Source of the DNA: Acidobacteriota bacterium
GTDB taxonomy: Bacteria; Acidobacteriota; Vicinamibacteria; Vicinamibacterales; UBA2999
Assembly: GCA_030650395.1 (NCBI GenBank)
Contig: JAUSDY010000137.1
Span: 1 to 54,712, forward strand
Length of the DNA: 54,712 bases
Direction: 5' to 3'
How positions within the stretch are numbered: position 1 is the stretch's first letter; every line of letters begins with the position of its first letter. Below, in pieces: positions 15,381 to 23,756 of this stretch. The notes below the pieces were generated by a model. It was given only the letters and a program-made list of their open reading frames with translations, was not told where the DNA came from and searched no databases. The translations under genes were made by a program, and so were the position numbers.

Positions 15381-16751
15381 TCATTTTGTCGCCTTCGCTT
15401 CCGCATCGACATCCTTTTCCCATGCCGCAATCAGCGGCCGGAGCTTCGCCACCAGGTCCGGCCGGACGGCGGCCAGGTCGTTTCGCTCGCCGATGTCTGC
15501 CTTTAGATTGAACAGCAGGAGATCGTCGCCGTCGAGGAGGAGCTTCCAATCGCCGCTTCTGACGGCCCGCTGGTGCCGGAGCTCCACATTGATCCGCCAG
15601 AACAGCGTGCGCTCCCTAACCGGGGCACGGCCTTCCAGAATCGGCAGGAGGTTGATGCCGTCCGGCCGGGCTTCGACCGGCACGGGCGTGTTGGTCGCGG
15701 CGAGGATCGACGCGGTGAGATCCATCGTGATGCCGGCTTGCGCGCTGGTCTTGCCGGCGGGGATGCGTCCGGGCCACCGAAAGATCGTGGGCACGCGGAT
15801 GCCGCCCTCCCACAGTGTGTCTTTGCGATGAAACAGCGGCGCATTGCGCGACAGCCATTCCCCGCCGTTATCGTTCGTGAAAATCACGAGCGTGTTTTTC
15901 GTGAGGCCTAGCGCCTCCAGCTTCTGCACGATTTGCCCGACGCCCGCATCAGCGCGCTCCAACATCGCCGCATAGTCTTTGCGCGTCGCCGGCACGGCAT
16001 CCTCGGGCCCCTGGAAGGCCCCGTTGTTCGCGGCCTTCGAGTAGCGATCCGGAGGTTGGTACGGCCAATGCGTAGCGTTATAGGCGACTTCCAGGAAGAA
16101 CGGCTCGGCGGCTCGCTGCTCGATGAAGCGCAAGGCATGCGCGGTGATGAGGTCGGTCATGTAACCGTCTTCATGGACCGGCGCGGTGTTCTCGAACAGG
16201 TCGTGCTGGCCGTCGCCCCGGATGTGCGTGTAGAAATCGATGTAGCCGCTCAGGAAACCGAAGAAGTAGTCGAAGCCGTGGGCGTTCGGCCCGAACTCCG
16301 GCTTGTAGCCGAGGTGCCACTTTCCGACGAGCCCGGTTCGGTAACCGTTGTTCTTGAGCAGCTGCGGCAGCGTTCGTCCCGTGGCGGGCAGGCCGGTTTC
16401 GAGCCACGCCCCGACACTGCCCATCGCACGCTCCATCCTCACCCGTTGCTGATACCGCCCCGAGATCAACGCGGCCCGAGTGGGCGTGCATTGCGGCGCG
16501 GCATAGAAGTCCGTCAGGCGCACGCCTTCTTTCGCCAGGCGATCGATATGGGGTGTCTTGATGTCGGGCGACCCGTAACTACCGATGTCGCCATAGCCGA
16601 CATCGTCGGTGATCACCAACACGATGTTCGGCCGTTCGGCGGAGGCCGGCTGGTCCTCCTTCGCCAAGGCTTCGGAGGACAAGTGCGCTGCGGACTCTGA
16701 CAAGCCCTGAAGCACCAGCACGCTGACCAGCATGAATACAGACCGACGCAT
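15381..16751 (-). CDS. exported sulfatase (arylsulfatase family)
   Basis: A 456-residue sulfatase. The start at 16751 gives a signal peptide (MRRSVFMLVSVLVLQGLSES) and has GAGGAGG upstream; the frame is open further 5' but is not coding. The metal-binding opening PNIVLVITDDVGYGDIG and the formylglycine motif CTPTR (in AAPQCTPTRAALISGR) are intact, as are GKWHLGY and TNDNGGEW. The cysteine must be oxidised by a formylglycine-generating enzyme, which is not in the window. It probably removes sulfate from carbohydrate or aryl substrates in the periplasm. Loss of a C-terminal domain is not apparent. Confidence 0.92.
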   Translation of the reverse strand: MRRSVFMLVSVLVLQGLSESAAHLSSEALAKEDQPASAERPNIVLVITDDVGYGDIGSYGSPDIKTPHIDRLAKEGVRLTDFYAAPQCTPTRAALISGRYQQRVRMERAMGSVGAWLETGLPATGRTLPQLLKNNGYRTGLVGKWHLGYKPEFGPNAHGFDYFFGFLSGYIDFYTHIRGDGQHDLFENTAPVHEDGYMTDLITAHALRFIEQRAAEPFFLEVAYNATHWPYQPPDRYSKAANNGAFQGPEDAVPATRKDYAAMLERADAGVGQIVQKLEALGLTKNTLVIFTNDNGGEWLSRNAPLFHRKDTLWEGGIRVPTIFRWPGRIPAGKTSAQAGITMDLTASILAATNTPVPVEARPDGINLLPILEGRAPVRERTLFWRINVELRHQRAVRSGDWKLLLDGDDLLLFNLKADIGERNDLAAVRPDLVAKLRPLIAAWEKDVDAEAKATK

Positions 16752-16811
16752 CACTGCCTCCTCACCCAGACTCCGGAAATCCCGCGCCGATCCTACATTG
16801 ATGGATCGATA

Positions 16812-17393
16812 ATGTTCGAGATGATCCGATTCGCCTCTGGTATCTGGCTGCTGGCGCTGGGAGCCGCCGCGTGTTCCCCGCCGGCGCCGCCACCGGCCTC
16901 GACCACCGCCAGGGAGATCGCGGCGCTCGAAAAACAGCTGAAGGAACGGCCCGCGCCGCCGGCCGAGGTGGCGTCTCCGCCGCTGGTCGCGCAAGGGTCC
17001 GCGGTGTTTGCCAGGCAAGCCGACGAAGCCATGCGCCTGGTTGACGCCAGGCTCGGCGGTTCGTCACCCAAGCGCGACGAGGCGCAGTATGACGCGGACG
17101 TCGAAGACAGCCGGAAGTCGCTCACCGAATTGCGATCGAGCGCGTCGACCGAGGCCGAGAAGAACGTGGCGATCCTGCTGACCGCGATGATGGTCAAGCA
17201 GCGCGAGCGTCATCTCATCCTGCTGACGAAGCCGCAGGATGCCGGTGAGACCCGCGCGCTCGAACACAGCTCCACCGAGTGCCTGGCGGAGGCCGAGGAA
17301 TGGATCAAGGCGATCCGTGGCGAGGTGGAAATTCTCGAAGCCGGGCGCTGCCTGAAGGAGACGCAGGAGGCGCTGCGCCGGGCGCAGGACTGA
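16812..17393 (+). CDS. putative lipoprotein
   Basis: A 193-residue protein with a lipoprotein signal: a hydrophobic segment (IRFASGIWLLALGAAAC) ending in a plausible lipobox cysteine near residue 21. A Pro/Ala linker follows, then a long helical region rich in Glu, Ala and Arg (TAREIAALEKQLKERP and later). Two more cysteines occur in the last 45 residues (STECLAEAEEW and AGRCLKETQ). The start could be 16812 or the ATG at 16821; neither has a good Shine-Dalgarno. I recognise no family. It diverges from the sulfatase and converges on the aminotransferase. Confidence 0.7.
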   Translation: MFEMIRFASGIWLLALGAAACSPPAPPPASTTAREIAALEKQLKERPAPPAEVASPPLVAQGSAVFARQADEAMRLVDARLGGSSPKRDEAQYDADVEDSRKSLTELRSSASTEAEKNVAILLTAMMVKQRERHLILLTKPQDAGETRALEHSSTECLAEAEEWIKAIRGEVEILEAGRCLKETQEALRRAQD

Positions 17394-17401
17394 GCCGCCC
17401 G

Positions 17402-18619
17402 CTAGCGGTTGGTCGTCACGGCGGCAATCTTGCCGGTCTTCTCCATCGTGGCGACAAACGACTGCATGCGCGCGACGCCTTCCTTGAGCCGTTCAATCGA
17501 TGTCGCGTACGACAGGCGGAAGAACCCGGGCGCGTCAAAGCCTTCGCCGGGTGTCACTGCGACCGCGACTTCCTTCAACATCGCTTCGGCCAGCTCACCG
17601 GTACTTCTGATTCCGGTGGGCGACAGCAGATCCGCCACATACGGGAACAAATAAAACGCGCCGCCGGGCTTCACGCACTGAAAGCGCGGATCGGCCGTCA
17701 GCCATCCGTGCACGGCGTCACGCCGCTTGCGATATTCGTTCAGCATCGCCGTCACGCCGTCTTGCGGGCCGGTGAGCGCGGCGATGGCCGCCTTCTGGGT
17801 GATCGAATTGATGTTCGACGTCGAGTGTCCCTGCACCACGTTGCACTGGGTGATCAGGTCCTTCGGGCCGATCGCCCAGCCGCACCGCCAGCCCGTCATG
17901 GCATAGGCCTTCGACGCGGCGCTGCAGATCACGGTGCGGTCGCGCAGGCGATCGAACAGCACCTTGACGAGGTTGTGCGCCACCGGGTCGTAGATCAGAC
18001 GTTCGTAGGTGAGGTCCGCGATCACCCAGAGGCCGCGCGCGGCGGCGGCGTCCGCAATCGCCGCCATTTCTTCCTCCGAAATCAGCGCGCCGGTCGGGTT
18101 GCACGGCGAGTTGACGATGATCGCCTTGGTGCGGGGCGTGATGGCATCGATGATGGCGCTGGCCCGGATCACGAAGCCCTCTTCGCGATGGGTCTGCACC
18201 ACCACCGGCTTGGCGTCGGCCAGCTTGATCTGATCGCAGATCGACGGCCAGAACGGCCCGTGCGTGATCACCTCGTCGCCCTGCTCGAACAGCGTCATCG
18301 CGGTGTTGTAGAGCGCCTGCTTGCCGCCGGCGGTGATGATCACCTCTTCGGGTTTGATCTCGACGCCGTAATCAAGCCGATAGCGCTGGGCGACCGCGTC
18401 TCGCAGCTCGAGCACGCCGGCCGAGGGCGTGTACTTGGTGAAGTTGTCGTCGAGCGCCTTGTGGGCCGCGTCCTTGACGTGTTCGGGCGTCGGAAAATCG
18501 GGCTCGCCGGCCCCGAGGTCGACGACGTCGACACCCTGGCGCCGCAGCCGATCCGCTTCGGCCGTCACCTTCAGCGTGGGCGACGCCGTGACCCGGCTCA
18601 TTCGTTGCGCGAATCGCAT
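17402..18619 (-). CDS. class I PLP aminotransferase (aspartate-type)
   Basis: A 405-residue fold-type I aminotransferase of the subgroup that includes thermophilic aspartate (and prephenate) aminotransferases. Visible are the substrate-binding opening VDLGAGEPDFPTP, NSPCNPTG with the PLP-contacting Asn, the Schiff-base lysine in SAASKAYAMTGWRCGW, and the C-terminal Arg in FFRLSYATS. It probably interconverts aspartate/2-oxoglutarate and oxaloacetate/glutamate. Since the window also encodes Tyr/Trp synthesis, a role on prephenate or aromatic keto acids is possible but not shown. It lies downstream of coaD across a short repeat. Confidence 0.88.
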   Translation of the reverse strand: MRFAQRMSRVTASPTLKVTAEADRLRRQGVDVVDLGAGEPDFPTPEHVKDAAHKALDDNFTKYTPSAGVLELRDAVAQRYRLDYGVEIKPEEVIITAGGKQALYNTAMTLFEQGDEVITHGPFWPSICDQIKLADAKPVVVQTHREEGFVIRASAIIDAITPRTKAIIVNSPCNPTGALISEEEMAAIADAAAARGLWVIADLTYERLIYDPVAHNLVKVLFDRLRDRTVICSAASKAYAMTGWRCGWAIGPKDLITQCNVVQGHSTSNINSITQKAAIAALTGPQDGVTAMLNEYRKRRDAVHGWLTADPRFQCVKPGGAFYLFPYVADLLSPTGIRSTGELAEAMLKEVAVAVTPGEGFDAPGFFRLSYATSIERLKEGVARMQSFVATMEKTGKIAAVTTNR

Positions 18620-18627
18620 TTCGGTGA

Positions 18628-18652
18628 TCCTTCTGCCTTTTGCCTTTTGCCT
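18628..18652 (+). repeat. short TTTTGCC heptamer tract
   Basis: About three units of TTTTGCC/CTTTTGCC fill the gap between coaD and the aminotransferase. A related tract of AAGGCAGA and AAGGCACA units lies at 19699-19730. Confidence 0.6.
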
Positions 18653-19165
18653 TTACTTCCTTCTCTTCTTCCCCGCCTGCTTGGCCCGCAGCTTGTCTTC
18701 CACGATGGGCGGGACGAGGCCTTCGACCTCGCCGCCGAGCATGAACACTTCCTTGATCAGCCGCGAGCTGATGTAGGTGTATTGCTCGGCCGGCATCATG
18801 AACACTGTCTCCAGGCCGGGGGCGAGGTGGCGGTTCATGAGCGCCATCTGGAATTCATACTCGAAGTCCGACACCGCGCGCAGGCCGCGCACCAGCACCG
18901 ACGCCTTCTTGCGCTGCGCGTAGTCGACGAGCAGGCCTTCAAAGGTCTCGACCTGCACGTTGTCTTTGCCCTTGAAGACCTCGCGAATGATCGAGACGCG
19001 CTCCTTCTCGCTGAAGAGCGGCTTCTTCTCGACGTTGGCGAGGATGGCGACGATGATCGAATCGAAGATTCGCGCGCCGCGCTCGATGATGTCGACGTGG
19101 CCGTTGGTCAGCGGGTCAAACGACCCGGGATAAATCGCGACGCGGTGAGGATGGCTCTGGCTCAT
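18653..19165 (-). CDS. coaD: phosphopantetheine adenylyltransferase
   Basis: A 170-residue CoaD, which joins ATP and 4'-phosphopantetheine to make dephospho-CoA, the penultimate step of CoA synthesis. The nucleotidyltransferase signature GSFDPLTNGHVDIIERG holds the HxGH-type histidine (here TNGH). RGLRAVSDFEYEFQMALMNR and the ISSRLIKE motif follow. The start ATG at 19165 overlaps the rsmD stop by four bases, a pairing common in bacteria. The C-terminus is a basic tail (KQAGKKRRK). Confidence 0.95.
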   Translation of the reverse strand: MSQSHPHRVAIYPGSFDPLTNGHVDIIERGARIFDSIIVAILANVEKKPLFSEKERVSIIREVFKGKDNVQVETFEGLLVDYAQRKKASVLVRGLRAVSDFEYEFQMALMNRHLAPGLETVFMMPAEQYTYISSRLIKEVFMLGGEVEGLVPPIVEDKLRAKQAGKKRRK

Positions 19166-19695
19166 GAGTAAAACGTCAGGGCGCTGTCGCCCGACTTGAC
19201 CGTGCGCGTGGCCACCAGGCCCGCGGGCGCCGGCGGCACCACCCGTGATGCGTGCTCCAGCACGAGGAGCCCGCCCGTGGCGCGCTGCGTTGCGGCGTCT
19301 CGCACCGCGTTCTCGATCGCCGCGTACTCGTACGGAGGATCGAGCACCACGATGTCGAACGGTCCGCCGGCTACTGGTGTTAACAACGCGCGCTCGACAG
19401 CGTCGCGGATGATAACACAGCGTTCGGTCTCGCCACACCGCTCGCGATTGTCTTCAATCAACAATGCCGCGCGGCGATCGTGTTCGATGCAGGTCGCCGC
19501 GGCCGCGCCACGGCTCAACGCTTCGAGCGCAATCGCGCCCGTGCCGGCAAAGACGTCCAGCACGCGGGCGCCGTCGAGATACGGCGCGATGATGTTGAAC
19601 AAGGTCTCCCGCAGCTTATCCGAAGTCGGCCGCAGGCCGTCCCACTTCGGCGCCTTCAACGTGCGCCCCTTATTGGTGCCGGCAATGATGCGCAT
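19162..19695 (-). CDS. rsmD: 16S rRNA (guanine966-N2)-methyltransferase
   Basis: A 177-residue RsmD, which methylates N2 of G966 in 16S rRNA. It starts with the family opening MRIIAGTNKGRTLKAP, then RPTSDKLRETLFNII. The SAM-binding VLDVFAGTGAIALEALSRGA and the catalytic DPPY motif follow. The frame is open upstream to 20022 but the opening motif fixes the start at 19695. A repeat tract occupies the place of a normal Shine-Dalgarno. It is coupled to coaD. Confidence 0.94.
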   Translation of the reverse strand: MRIIAGTNKGRTLKAPKWDGLRPTSDKLRETLFNIIAPYLDGARVLDVFAGTGAIALEALSRGAAAATCIEHDRRAALLIEDNRERCGETERCVIIRDAVERALLTPVAGGPFDIVVLDPPYEYAAIENAVRDAATQRATGGLLVLEHASRVVPPAPAGLVATRTVKSGDSALTFYS

Positions 19696-19698
19696 ATC

Positions 19699-19730
19699 AC
19701 AAGGCAGAAGGCACAAGGCAGAAGGCAGAA
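19699..19730 (+). repeat. AAGGCAGA/AAGGCACA tandem repeat
   Basis: Alternating AAGGCAGA and AAGGCACA units fill the gap between recG and rsmD, immediately upstream of the rsmD start. They leave no recognisable ribosome binding site. Confidence 0.65.
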
Positions 19731-19733
19731 CGC

Positions 19734-21893
19734 TTAGCCAACGGTAATCAAGCCAAACTGCCGTTGCCACACGCTGCGGACGTAGTCTTGCTGCACGGCT
19801 GTGAGCGTGCCCGCGTCGACGCGCTTGCGGGCTTCTTCGAAGGCGCGCTCCAGCAGATCCACGTCGCGGGTCAGGTCGCCGGCCCGCAGCGTCGGCAACC
19901 CCGACTGGCGCGTGCCGAAGAAATCGCCCGGCCCGCGCAGCTGCAGGTCGCGCTCGGCGATCACGAAACCGTCGCTCGTGTCTGACATCGCCTTCAAACG
20001 CGCCCGCGCATCGTCCGACCACGGCGCCTGGTACAGCAGGATGCAGGTCGAGGCATGCTCGCCGCGGCCGATGCGGCCCCGCAGCTGGTGCAGCTGCGAC
20101 AACCCGAATCGCTCCGCGTGCTCAATCACCATCACCGTGGCGTTCGCCACATCGACGCCGACTTCGACCACAGTTGTCGACACCAGAATCTGCAGCGCGC
20201 CGGCGAGGAAGGCCCGCATCACGTTCTCTTTCTCATCGCCTTTCATCCGGCCGTGCAGCAGCGCGACGCGGTACTCTGGAAAGACCAGCGTCAATTCCGC
20301 CGCCATCGCGGTTGCGGCCCTCAAGTCGATCTTTTCCGACTCTTCGACGAGCGGGTAGATCACGTAGACCTGTCGGCCTTTCGCGACCTCATCGCGCATC
20401 ACCGCGTAAGCCTCATCGCGCCGGGAGTCGGCCTTGACGATGGTCTTGATCGGCTTGCGGCCCGGCGGCAACCCGCGGATCACCGACACCTCCATGTCGC
20501 CGCACTCGGTGAGTGCGAGTGTTCGCGGAATCGGCGTGGCCGTCATCACCAGCACGTCGGGGTTAAGGCCCTTGGCCGCCAGCGTGCCGCGCTGCACCAC
20601 GCCAAACCGGTGCTGCTCGTCGATCACGGCGAGCGCCAGCGACTTGAACTTGACGGTCTCCTGCACGAGCGCGTGCGTGCCGACCACGAGGTTGATGTCG
20701 CCTCGTTCAATCGCCGGCAGCAGATCCCGGCGAGTGGCCGCGGTCACGCGTCCGCTCAGGAGCGCCGTGCGATACGGCTTGCCGTCGAGCACCTTGACGA
20801 TGGTCCGAAAATGCTGCTCGGCGAGGATCTCCGTCGGCGCCATCACGGCAACCTGGAACCCGTTCTCCATCGCCACGACCGCCGCCAACAGCGCCACGAT
20901 GGTCTTGCCCGCGCCGACGTCACCCTGAAGCAGGCGCTGCATCGGCCACGGCTTCTGCAGGTCGGCAACGACTTCCGCCAGCGCGTCGCGCTGCCCCGCC
21001 GTCAGCTTGAACGGCAGCACCGCGCGCGCACATTGGCGAATGCGGTCGTCCACCTTGCTCACGAGCGTCTTCTTCACCTGTGCGTTTTCGTGGCGCCGCA
21101 GGGCCAGCCCGGTCTGGAAGACAAAGAAATCTTCGAAGATGAGGCGGCGTTGCGCCGGCGTCGTAAAGGCGTTGAGCGCATCGACCGAGGTGTCACTGTC
21201 TGGAAAGTGCGCCTTGCAGAGCGCGTCCCGTCGCGACGGCCATTGCTGTTCGGCAAGGATGTCGGCCGGGACGGGGTCGAACGGCTCTTGCGCCAGCTGT
21301 TCGAGCGCCTGCCACACAAACCGCCGCTGCATGTTGGGCGTGACGCTGCCGGTGCGTTCGTACACCGGTACGATGCGTCCGGTGTGAATTGTGTCGCTTG
21401 CGGGCTTGAGGACTTCCACCCCAGCGCGGTTGCCGCGCTGGGGGCCCGGTTGGGGGCTTGAGGGCTTGGGTTCGTCTGCGATTATTTCGAACTCGGGATC
21501 GGTGATCTGCAGCCCACGCGAACCCCAGATCTCAACCTTGCCGAACAGCACGATCCGCTGCTGCGATCGAATGACGTCTTTCAGGAAGGCCTGATTTGGC
21601 CAGACGGCCTGCACCTGGCCGCTGTCGTCCTGGATCAATGCGGAGAACAGACGGAAACCCGGACGGCGCGTGTGCGCGAGGCCGGCGTTCAACACGACTC
21701 CGCTGATCGCCGCCGTTTGTCCGGGCTTGAGCGAGATGATGTTTTGGAGTCGGCTGCGATCTTCGTAACGGCGGGGAAACCGGAACAGCAGATCCTCGAC
21801 AGTGTTCAGCCCCGCCTTCTTCAGGTCGGCGGCCTTGCGCGGGCCAACGCCCTTCAGATACTGCAAGGGCATCTGCAGAACGTCGTCCGCCAT
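19734..21893 (-). CDS. recG: ATP-dependent DNA helicase RecG
   Basis: A 719-residue RecG, which remodels stalled forks and branched DNA. The N-terminal HhH-like part (LQYLKGVGPRKAADLKKAG) and wedge OB domain precede Walker A (LQGDVGAGKTIVALLA), the DEQH box, motif III VMTATPIPRTLAL and motif VI QLRGRIGRGEHAS. Between the wedge domain (DPEFEII) and HTGRIVPVY lies an extra stretch of about 25 residues rich in Pro, Gly and Arg. It is encoded by a palindromic repeat (see 21402-21463) and keeps the frame open. Length is slightly above the usual 690. It follows the exported-protein gene by three bases. Confidence 0.95.
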   Translation of the reverse strand: MADDVLQMPLQYLKGVGPRKAADLKKAGLNTVEDLLFRFPRRYEDRSRLQNIISLKPGQTAAISGVVLNAGLAHTRRPGFRLFSALIQDDSGQVQAVWPNQAFLKDVIRSQQRIVLFGKVEIWGSRGLQITDPEFEIIADEPKPSSPQPGPQRGNRAGVEVLKPASDTIHTGRIVPVYERTGSVTPNMQRRFVWQALEQLAQEPFDPVPADILAEQQWPSRRDALCKAHFPDSDTSVDALNAFTTPAQRRLIFEDFFVFQTGLALRRHENAQVKKTLVSKVDDRIRQCARAVLPFKLTAGQRDALAEVVADLQKPWPMQRLLQGDVGAGKTIVALLAAVVAMENGFQVAVMAPTEILAEQHFRTIVKVLDGKPYRTALLSGRVTAATRRDLLPAIERGDINLVVGTHALVQETVKFKSLALAVIDEQHRFGVVQRGTLAAKGLNPDVLVMTATPIPRTLALTECGDMEVSVIRGLPPGRKPIKTIVKADSRRDEAYAVMRDEVAKGRQVYVIYPLVEESEKIDLRAATAMAAELTLVFPEYRVALLHGRMKGDEKENVMRAFLAGALQILVSTTVVEVGVDVANATVMVIEHAERFGLSQLHQLRGRIGRGEHASTCILLYQAPWSDDARARLKAMSDTSDGFVIAERDLQLRGPGDFFGTRQSGLPTLRAGDLTRDVDLLERAFEEARKRVDAGTLTAVQQDYVRSVWQRQFGLITVG
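21402..21463 (+). repeat. palindromic element inside recG
   Basis: A palindrome CCCCAGCGCGG/CCGCGCTGGGG with a 3-base loop (21419-21443) is bracketed by a 10-base direct repeat GGGCTTGAGG (21402-21411 and 21454-21463). It encodes roughly residues 143-165 of RecG, a region absent from typical RecG sequences, without breaking the frame. Confidence 0.6.
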
Positions 21894-21897
21894 CGGC

Positions 21898-22491
21898 TTA
21901 CTGGATCAGGGTGAAGCGCGCGGCGTCGACATCGATGCGCCGAACCTTCACAGGCAGCTCGAAGGTGTCGTCGATGCTCGAGCCCCTGGGGTTGTCGGCC
22001 GTCTTGGTGAAGTAGTTGACCATTTGCGCGAGCAGCGCCTTCGGCACCGGCACGCCGCTGACCTCGACGCGCTCGAACTCGAACCGGCCTTTGCCGTCGC
22101 CCGTCACGATGGTGCCGGTCGCCATCACCGGCAGCTTGCCCGTGAGATAGCTCGTGGGGTCAAACCAGCTGCCGCTGCCCTGTTTCTGCCGGACGATGTC
22201 GAGATCGACGACGGCGCGTCCGATGACGCGGTCGTTGTCGAAGAGCGTCATCGACGGTTCGGTGAGACCGGTCGGCAGCAGGCCGGTGGCCTTGAACTTC
22301 AAATAGGAATTCAGCTCGGCTTCGGAAAACGACGTCGACCGCGCGGTCTTGGACGGGGTCTCGGACTGCCTCTGGACGAGGACGATTTTCTTTTCGAACG
22401 CGTCGCCGAGCTTTCGCGTCAACGTTTCAGCGGCCGAGAGCATGGCGCCGGCGATCACACAACAAGCGACGAGCGACATGTTCGAGCGCAT
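21898..22491 (-). CDS. exported hypothetical protein
   Basis: A 197-residue protein with a signal peptide (MRSNMSLVACCVIAGAMLSA). The mature part looks like a beta-rich domain (SFSEAELNSYLKFKATGLLP, then VSGVPVPKALLAQMVNYF), vaguely like the lipid-binding DUF2993 style of periplasmic proteins; that likeness is weak. It lies three bases upstream of recG and after the Spy-like gene, all on the same strand. It is therefore probably part of the sigma-factor operon. Function unknown. Confidence 0.7.
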   Translation of the reverse strand: MRSNMSLVACCVIAGAMLSAAETLTRKLGDAFEKKIVLVQRQSETPSKTARSTSFSEAELNSYLKFKATGLLPTGLTEPSMTLFDNDRVIGRAVVDLDIVRQKQGSGSWFDPTSYLTGKLPVMATGTIVTGDGKGRFEFERVEVSGVPVPKALLAQMVNYFTKTADNPRGSSIDDTFELPVKVRRIDVDAARFTLIQ

Positions 22492-22568
22492 ACCCTATTC
22501 TACGCTTCCACAGGAGGCCAGGAGATCAGGAGAAATCGGTCTCCTGTTTTGGCTATTCGGTTCTGAAT

Positions 22569-23162
22569 CTAATGGGACGGCGGCGGAGGCCGGCGTAACG
22601 GTTGCGGATTGTTCGGACGGTTCTGCTGGCGCGCCCGCATCAGCAGCTCGATCTTGCGGCGCTCGATCTGTTCCTCGAACACCCGGAAGCGGGCCTGCTG
22701 CCGCACGTCAAGCACCTCGTCCAGCGCGGCGTATGCCTTGCGCATTTCGGCGGCGTTGCGCGATTCGAGCGCCAGCAGCGCGGTCAGCCGCTCTTTAATG
22801 GCGCCCTCGTCGCCGCGATTGGCGGCGCGTGGATTGGTGAGGCGCTGCAGCTGTCCCATCAGCTGGATCCGCTCCTGCTGGTTGCGGCGCCGCGTGTCCT
22901 GCAGCGTGCGCAGCCGCGCCAGGAATTGCGGATACTGCTGGTCGGTCAGCGCCAGCGCCTGCTGCGTCTCCATCACGAGATAGGCGTCGAACAGCTTCTG
23001 GATTTCCGCAGGCGACATGTCGCCGTTACCGAGCCCCGGCAGCGGCATGCCGCCCTGCGGAGGTGGCTGTTGTGGCTGCAAATCCTGCCCTTCCGCAGGC
23101 GCCGACAGCGCGACTACCAGAGCGATGCCGAGGAAGAGTGAACGTATCGAGATCGTTTTCAT
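22569..23162 (-). CDS. Spy/CpxP-like periplasmic helical protein
   Basis: A 197-residue exported protein with a signal peptide cut near APAEGQ. A Pro/Gln/Gly linker is followed by a long helical region with one LTxxQ-type motif (ALTDQQYPQFLARLRTLQ) and many charged residues (RNQQERIQLMGQLQRL). This pattern fits the Spy/CpxP group of periplasmic chaperones and stress sensors, and the C-terminus is Pro-rich. Just upstream lie the anti-sigma and ECF sigma genes, so it is a likely target or modulator of an envelope-stress response. The assignment rests on pattern, not on strong similarity. Confidence 0.65.
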   Translation of the reverse strand: MKTISIRSLFLGIALVVALSAPAEGQDLQPQQPPPQGGMPLPGLGNGDMSPAEIQKLFDAYLVMETQQALALTDQQYPQFLARLRTLQDTRRRNQQERIQLMGQLQRLTNPRAANRGDEGAIKERLTALLALESRNAAEMRKAYAALDEVLDVRQQARFRVFEEQIERRKIELLMRARQQNRPNNPQPLRRPPPPSH

Positions 23163-23174
23163 TCTGTGCCTTTA

Positions 23175-23756
23175 TTATGACTTCGCGCGTTGCAGCTCAG
23201 CCCGGAGCAGGCGCGTCAGTTCGCGCTGCTCGTCGGCGCTCAGCTCGAGCACGGCGCGTTCTGCTGCGCCCGGTTCCACGACGAGGCCCGCGGCGCTTGC
23301 GGTGTCCCAATCCATCTCACCGACAATGTCGGCCACCAGCACCCAGCGATCGTCGGCGAGCGCGATGTCGTCAGCCGTCGCGCTGCTGGCGTCGCCGCCG
23401 TATTCCAAGACCAGCGATGTCACCGGCTCCCCCTGCGTCGGCGCCCGCAGCATCATCGCGATCACGAGCAGCGCTGCGGCGCCGAGCGGCACGAGCACCG
23501 GCCAGCGCAGCCAACCCGCCCAACTGCTCGACGGCAGGGCTTCAGCCTCGATCGCGGTCCGCACCCGCTGGGAGAAATGCTGCCAGAAGATCGGCGACGG
23601 CTCCGGCATGTCAACCGCGCGCGCTTCACGCAACACGCTCGACAGCTCGGCCAGCTCGCCGCGGCACTGCTCGCACGTGTCAAGGTGCGCCTGGCGGGCG
23701 GCGTCGAGCATGCCCTCCATCGCGTCGATCAGTTCGTCCGCAGTCAGATGAGTCAT
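23175..23756 (-). CDS. membrane anti-sigma factor with zinc-finger domain
   Basis: A 193-residue anti-sigma factor. The N-terminus carries the zinc-binding ZAS pattern HLDTCEQCRGEL (His-x3-Cys-x2-Cys). One transmembrane helix (WPVLVPLGAAALLVIAMML) lies near residue 95, and a periplasmic C-terminal part contains EQRELTRLLRAELQ. It should hold the ECF sigma factor at the membrane until a signal is sensed. Its start overlaps the sigma stop by four bases. Confidence 0.85.
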   Translation of the reverse strand: MTHLTADELIDAMEGMLDAARQAHLDTCEQCRGELAELSSVLREARAVDMPEPSPIFWQHFSQRVRTAIEAEALPSSSWAGWLRWPVLVPLGAAALLVIAMMLRAPTQGEPVTSLVLEYGGDASSATADDIALADDRWVLVADIVGEMDWDTASAAGLVVEPGAAERAVLELSADEQRELTRLLRAELQRAKS

